Shown: in pieces, positions 61,452 to 64,000 of the stretch
Numbering within the stretch: position 1 is the stretch's first letter
Layout: each line of letters opens with the position of its first letter
Source of the DNA: Alphaproteobacteria bacterium
GTDB lineage: Bacteria > Pseudomonadota > Alphaproteobacteria > UBA8366
Direction of reading: 5' to 3'
Assembly: GCA_009377445.1 (NCBI GenBank)
Contig: WHUA01000001.1
Span: forward strand, 1,028,725 to 1,092,724
DNA: 64,000 bases
Program-made: the position numbers and the translations under genes
The notes under the pieces: model-generated
What the model was told of the DNA's origin: nothing
Seen by the model: the letters and a program-made list of their open reading frames with translations, nothing else
The model's database searches: none

Positions 61452-63269
61452 TCAGGCGCGGGCGGCGAGCGGCTTCGGGGCCGGAGCGTCCCCGAGGCTC
61501 ATGGTGTCTTCGAACTGCATCCGGCACAGCCGCGCGTAGACGCCGTCGCGGCTGAGAAGCTGATGATGCGTGCCGCTGTCCGCCACACGCCCGTCTTCCA
61601 GCACGTAGATGATGTCGGCATTGGTGACGGTCGACAGGCGATGGGCGATGACCACGGTGGTGCGTCCCTTCATCAGCCGCGCGAGGGCGGTCTGCACCTG
61701 ACGCTCCGCTTCGGAATCCAGCGCGGAGGTCGCTTCGTCGAGCAGCAGGATGGGCGCGTTGCGCAGCATCGCGCGCGCGATGGCGATGCGCTGCCGCTGG
61801 CCGCCGGACAAGCGCAGGCCACGCTCGCCGACCATCGTGTCGTATCCCATCGGCAATTGCATGATGAAGTCGTGCGCGGCCGCTGCCTTCGCCGCGTCTA
61901 TCACGGCTTCCTCGTCGGCGTCCGCCCGTCCGTACAGGATATTCGACCGCACGGTGTCGTTGAACAGGGTGACTTCCTGGCTGACCAGCGCCATCGACTT
62001 CCTGAGGGACGCGAGCGTGACGCCGCGCGTGTCCTGCCCGTCGATCTCCACCGCGCCCTGCTGCACGTCGAAGAAACGCAGAATGAGGTTCAGGATCGTC
62101 GACTTGCCGGCGCCCGAAGGGCCGACGAGCGCCACGGTCTTCCCCGGCGGCGCCTCGATCGTGACGCCGTGCAGGGCCACGTGCTCGTCGTCATAGGAGA
62201 AATGGACGTTCTTCAGCACGACGCGACCTTCGCGTACCTGAAGCGGCTTCGCATCCGGCGCTTCCGCCACCGCCGGCTCGTAGTCGAGCATGGCGAAGAT
62301 GCGCTCGGCCGCCGCAAGGCCGTGCTGCAGGCTGGCGTTCAGATTCGCCAGGCTCCGCAACGGCGTGTAGGCGGCGCCCATGGCGACGAAGAAGGTCATG
62401 AACTGGCCCACGGTCGTGTCTCCGTGGATGACCTGGTATCCGCCCCAGCCGAGGACCACCGCGATGACCAGGCCGCCCAGCGATTCCATCACCGGGTAGG
62501 TGCGCGAGCGCGTGGTGCCTTCGCGATAGTGCAGCGCGTAGACGCCTTCGAACACGTCGCGCGCGCGCTTGCGCTCGTAATCCTCCATGCCATAGGCCTT
62601 GACTTGGCGGAAGCCTTTGAACACCTCGTCGAGGAAGCTCGTGAAGTCGCCAAGCGACACCTGGGTCCGCTGCGACAGGCGGCGGACGCGCTGGCCGATA
62701 TACAAGATCGGGAAAACGCTCACGGGGAAGATGACGAGCGCGATAAGCGCCATTTTCCAATGCGTATGGATCATGACGCCGGTAAGCACGATGATCGTGA
62801 AGAGATCGCGGCCGAATCCCGTGAAGGTCTTGACCGTCGCCTCGCGCGTGAAGTTGACGTCGTTGCCGAAGCGGGAGACCAGCTTCCCCGTCGCATCGCC
62901 ATGGATGAATTTCAGGTCGGCACCGATCAGCCGGTCGAACATCTGCGTCTGCATCATCACGCAGAGGCGGAGCCCCGTCTTCTGCATCAGGACCGCCTGG
63001 CCGAAGGTCGCGAAGCCCTTGACGACCGAGACGCCGAGGAACACGAGCGGCAGGATCCACAGCAAGGTGGTGTCGCCCTGGGTGAACACCTTGTCCAGGG
63101 CCGGCTCGATCAGCTTGGCCTGCGTCCCGGTGGCAAGCGCCACGACGATCATGAGCAGAATGGCGCAAACGATCTTGCCCAGATGATGGCTAAGATAATC
63201 GCGCGCCAGGCGCCGTATCAGCGTCCAGGCCGGGGTCTGCAACTCTTGCTTCGGGAACTTTCGGGCCAC
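61452..63269 (-). CDS. ABC transporter, fused permease and ATPase (MsbA-like lipid A flippase)
   Basis: 605 aa half-transporter. Six-helix membrane domain (about residues 25-310), then the ATPase with Walker A GPSGAGKST, signature LSGGQRQRIAIARA and Walker B ILLLDEATSALD. Presence in front of the acyltransferase, waaA and lpxK supports flipping of lipid A-Kdo across the inner membrane. The GTG at 63269 has AGGAG 6 nt upstream; a GTG 36 bp earlier lacks one. Confidence 0.88.
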   Translation of the reverse strand: MARKFPKQELQTPAWTLIRRLARDYLSHHLGKIVCAILLMIVVALATGTQAKLIEPALDKVFTQGDTTLLWILPLVFLGVSVVKGFATFGQAVLMQKTGLRLCVMMQTQMFDRLIGADLKFIHGDATGKLVSRFGNDVNFTREATVKTFTGFGRDLFTIIVLTGVMIHTHWKMALIALVIFPVSVFPILYIGQRVRRLSQRTQVSLGDFTSFLDEVFKGFRQVKAYGMEDYERKRARDVFEGVYALHYREGTTRSRTYPVMESLGGLVIAVVLGWGGYQVIHGDTTVGQFMTFFVAMGAAYTPLRSLANLNASLQHGLAAAERIFAMLDYEPAVAEAPDAKPLQVREGRVVLKNVHFSYDDEHVALHGVTIEAPPGKTVALVGPSGAGKSTILNLILRFFDVQQGAVEIDGQDTRGVTLASLRKSMALVSQEVTLFNDTVRSNILYGRADADEEAVIDAAKAAAAHDFIMQLPMGYDTMVGERGLRLSGGQRQRIAIARAMLRNAPILLLDEATSALDSEAERQVQTALARLMKGRTTVVIAHRLSTVTNADIIYVLEDGRVADSGTHHQLLSRDGVYARLCRMQFEDTMSLGDAPAPKPLAARA

Positions 63270-63374
63270 TACCGGCTCCTGCTGCTTCGCGCGGAGGTAT
63301 AGCACGGCATCGAAAGGCGATAAATCGCGGAAATGCGCTGAAAACCCTTGAGTGTCCCGGGGGGATCCGCCCGC

Positions 63375-63743
63375 TCAGCGGCCTTCCGGCTCGGGCGCGC
63401 TGGAGCGGTGCTGGCTCAGGCAGGACTCGTAGAGCTGGCGGTAGTAGCGTTGCGCGTCGAGACGCGCGAAGTCCTGGAAAACCTGGCTGCTGCCGCCTTC
63501 GAAGTTGCCGGAGATCGAATCGAAATCCCGCTCCATCTGCCGCCCGGCCATGCCGTCGGCGTATTCGCGGCAGACGCTGACATTCGGCGGCGGGCCGGCG
63601 TCGCTCGTGGCGGGCCGGTCGGGGGGCGGCGACCGTTTTGCGCGCTTCTGCGCCGCGCAGCCGGCGAAGGCCACGGCGACGACGGCGGCGACGAACAGAC
63701 GGCCAGCGAGGCGGTTGGAAAACTTCAATTTGGTCGAGCCCAC
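63375..63743 (-). CDS. Small putative lipoprotein
   Basis: 122 aa, unknown function. Signal ends in a lipobox (VAVAFAGC) after a short basic N-terminus; then a Pro-rich spacer and a helical region with Cys at VCREYADG and YESCLSQH, possibly a disulfide. Apparent GTG start at 63743. Lies 105 bp upstream of the ABC gene on the same strand and could lead that operon. Confidence 0.68.
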   Translation of the reverse strand: MGSTKLKFSNRLAGRLFVAAVVAVAFAGCAAQKRAKRSPPPDRPATSDAGPPPNVSVCREYADGMAGRQMERDFDSISGNFEGGSSQVFQDFARLDAQRYYRQLYESCLSQHRSSAPEPEGR

Positions 63744-63942
63744 TCAGTCCGACAACGCGGGGATGTATGAATCTGGTCGCTGGACCGTGCGTCGGCAAGC
63801 GGCAAATTCCAAACAATTTGAGGGAAATAGGACGTATCGCATCGCGGCGCGCCGATTTCGGCGCGGCGGATTCACTTAACCTTTTAATAATCCGCGCGAA
63901 TTATGCTACGTTGCGTCCGCGCGACAGGGAGGAGGATTCTGG

Positions 63943-64000
63943 ATGCCGCTGGGCACCAGGGTCCTTTTTTATTCGAAAGGGATTGGCCGGATGAAGAAAA
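63943..64000 (+). CDS. Start of a gene cut by the window end
   Basis: GGGAGGAGG lies 7 nt before the ATG at 63943 (MPLGTRVLFYSKGIG). A second in-frame ATG at 63991 (MKK...) has AAGGGA about 9 nt upstream and could instead be the start of a signal-bearing protein. Only 19 codons are visible, so no function can be given. Confidence 0.5.
   Translation, partial: MPLGTRVLFYSKGIGRMKK

Overview
The window is high-GC, gene-dense chromosomal DNA from an alphaproteobacterium. No 16S rRNA lies in it, so the assignment rests on gene content and order: an endonuclease-type MutL, a SUF island in the order iscR-sufB-C-D-S-U-T-A, an msbA-like ABC gene followed by acyltransferase, waaA and lpxK, an argD-argF-hslO operon, polyhydroxybutyrate (PHB) genes, and palindromic intergenic repeats of the kind common in Rhizobiales and Rhodospirillales. 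Most of it is housekeeping. Genes often overlap by 4 bp (ATGA, GTGA or TTGA junctions) and GTG or TTG starts are frequent.

Layout. 1-1.8 kb: end of phaA, then phaB. 1.9-7.1 kb: aldo/keto reductase, a coupled NUDIX-DMT exporter-HAD operon, a GST, a methyltransferase and recX. 7.1-7.5 kb: the longest gene-free gap; it holds a likely small RNA with its own terminator and the argD promoter. 7.5-11.1 kb: argD-argF-hslO and a lipoprotein. 11.2-16.6 kb (minus strand): trkH, folE, apaG, a MaoC dehydratase, a CoA-transferase and a radical SAM protein. 16.9-21.6 kb: MocR-type regulator, molybdopterin oxidoreductase and EamA transporter. 21.8-24.4 kb: small accessory patch with an AT-richer gene of unknown function, tRNA-Gly(CCC) and a DUF1778/GNAT toxin-antitoxin pair. 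24.4-33.7 kb (minus strand): gamma-glutamyltransferase, an ATP-pyrophosphatase and the complete SUF iron-sulfur operon with its Rrf2 regulator. 33.9-34.6 kb: a GST whose active-site cysteine codon is TGA, a strong candidate selenoprotein. 34.7-41.9 kb: regulators, DinB, two MFS transporters, a PhaJ-like hydratase and ribF. 42-52 kb: ileS-lspA, a lipoprotein, an M16 peptidase pair, pgi-mutL. 52.3-64 kb: rsmD, a 23S pseudouridine synthase, a small winged-helix-like protein, tadA, purD, xseA, an M23 peptidase, and the minus-strand lipid A/Kdo operon (lpxK-waaA-acyltransferase-msbA-like), then a small lipoprotein and the start of another gene.

How the genes connect. phaA/phaB at the left end and the PhaJ-like hydratase at 40.4 kb supply PHB monomers from acetyl-CoA and from beta-oxidation. 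The SUF operon feeds Fe-S enzymes such as the molybdopterin oxidoreductase and the radical SAM protein. The last operon completes lipid A-Kdo and flips it across the inner membrane.

The points most worth a second look are: (1) the in-frame UGA at the catalytic position of the GST at 33.9 kb, with a well-placed ribosome binding site and a downstream hairpin that fits a bacterial SECIS; (2) the small RNA candidate at about 7.25-7.37 kb with a C-rich, anti-Shine-Dalgarno-like loop; (3) a MaoC gene whose conserved N-terminus has no standard start codon; (4) palindromic repeats that have become the C-terminal codons of rsmD and of the ATP-pyrophosphatase gene; (5) tandem 27-bp repeats in front of the suf operon.
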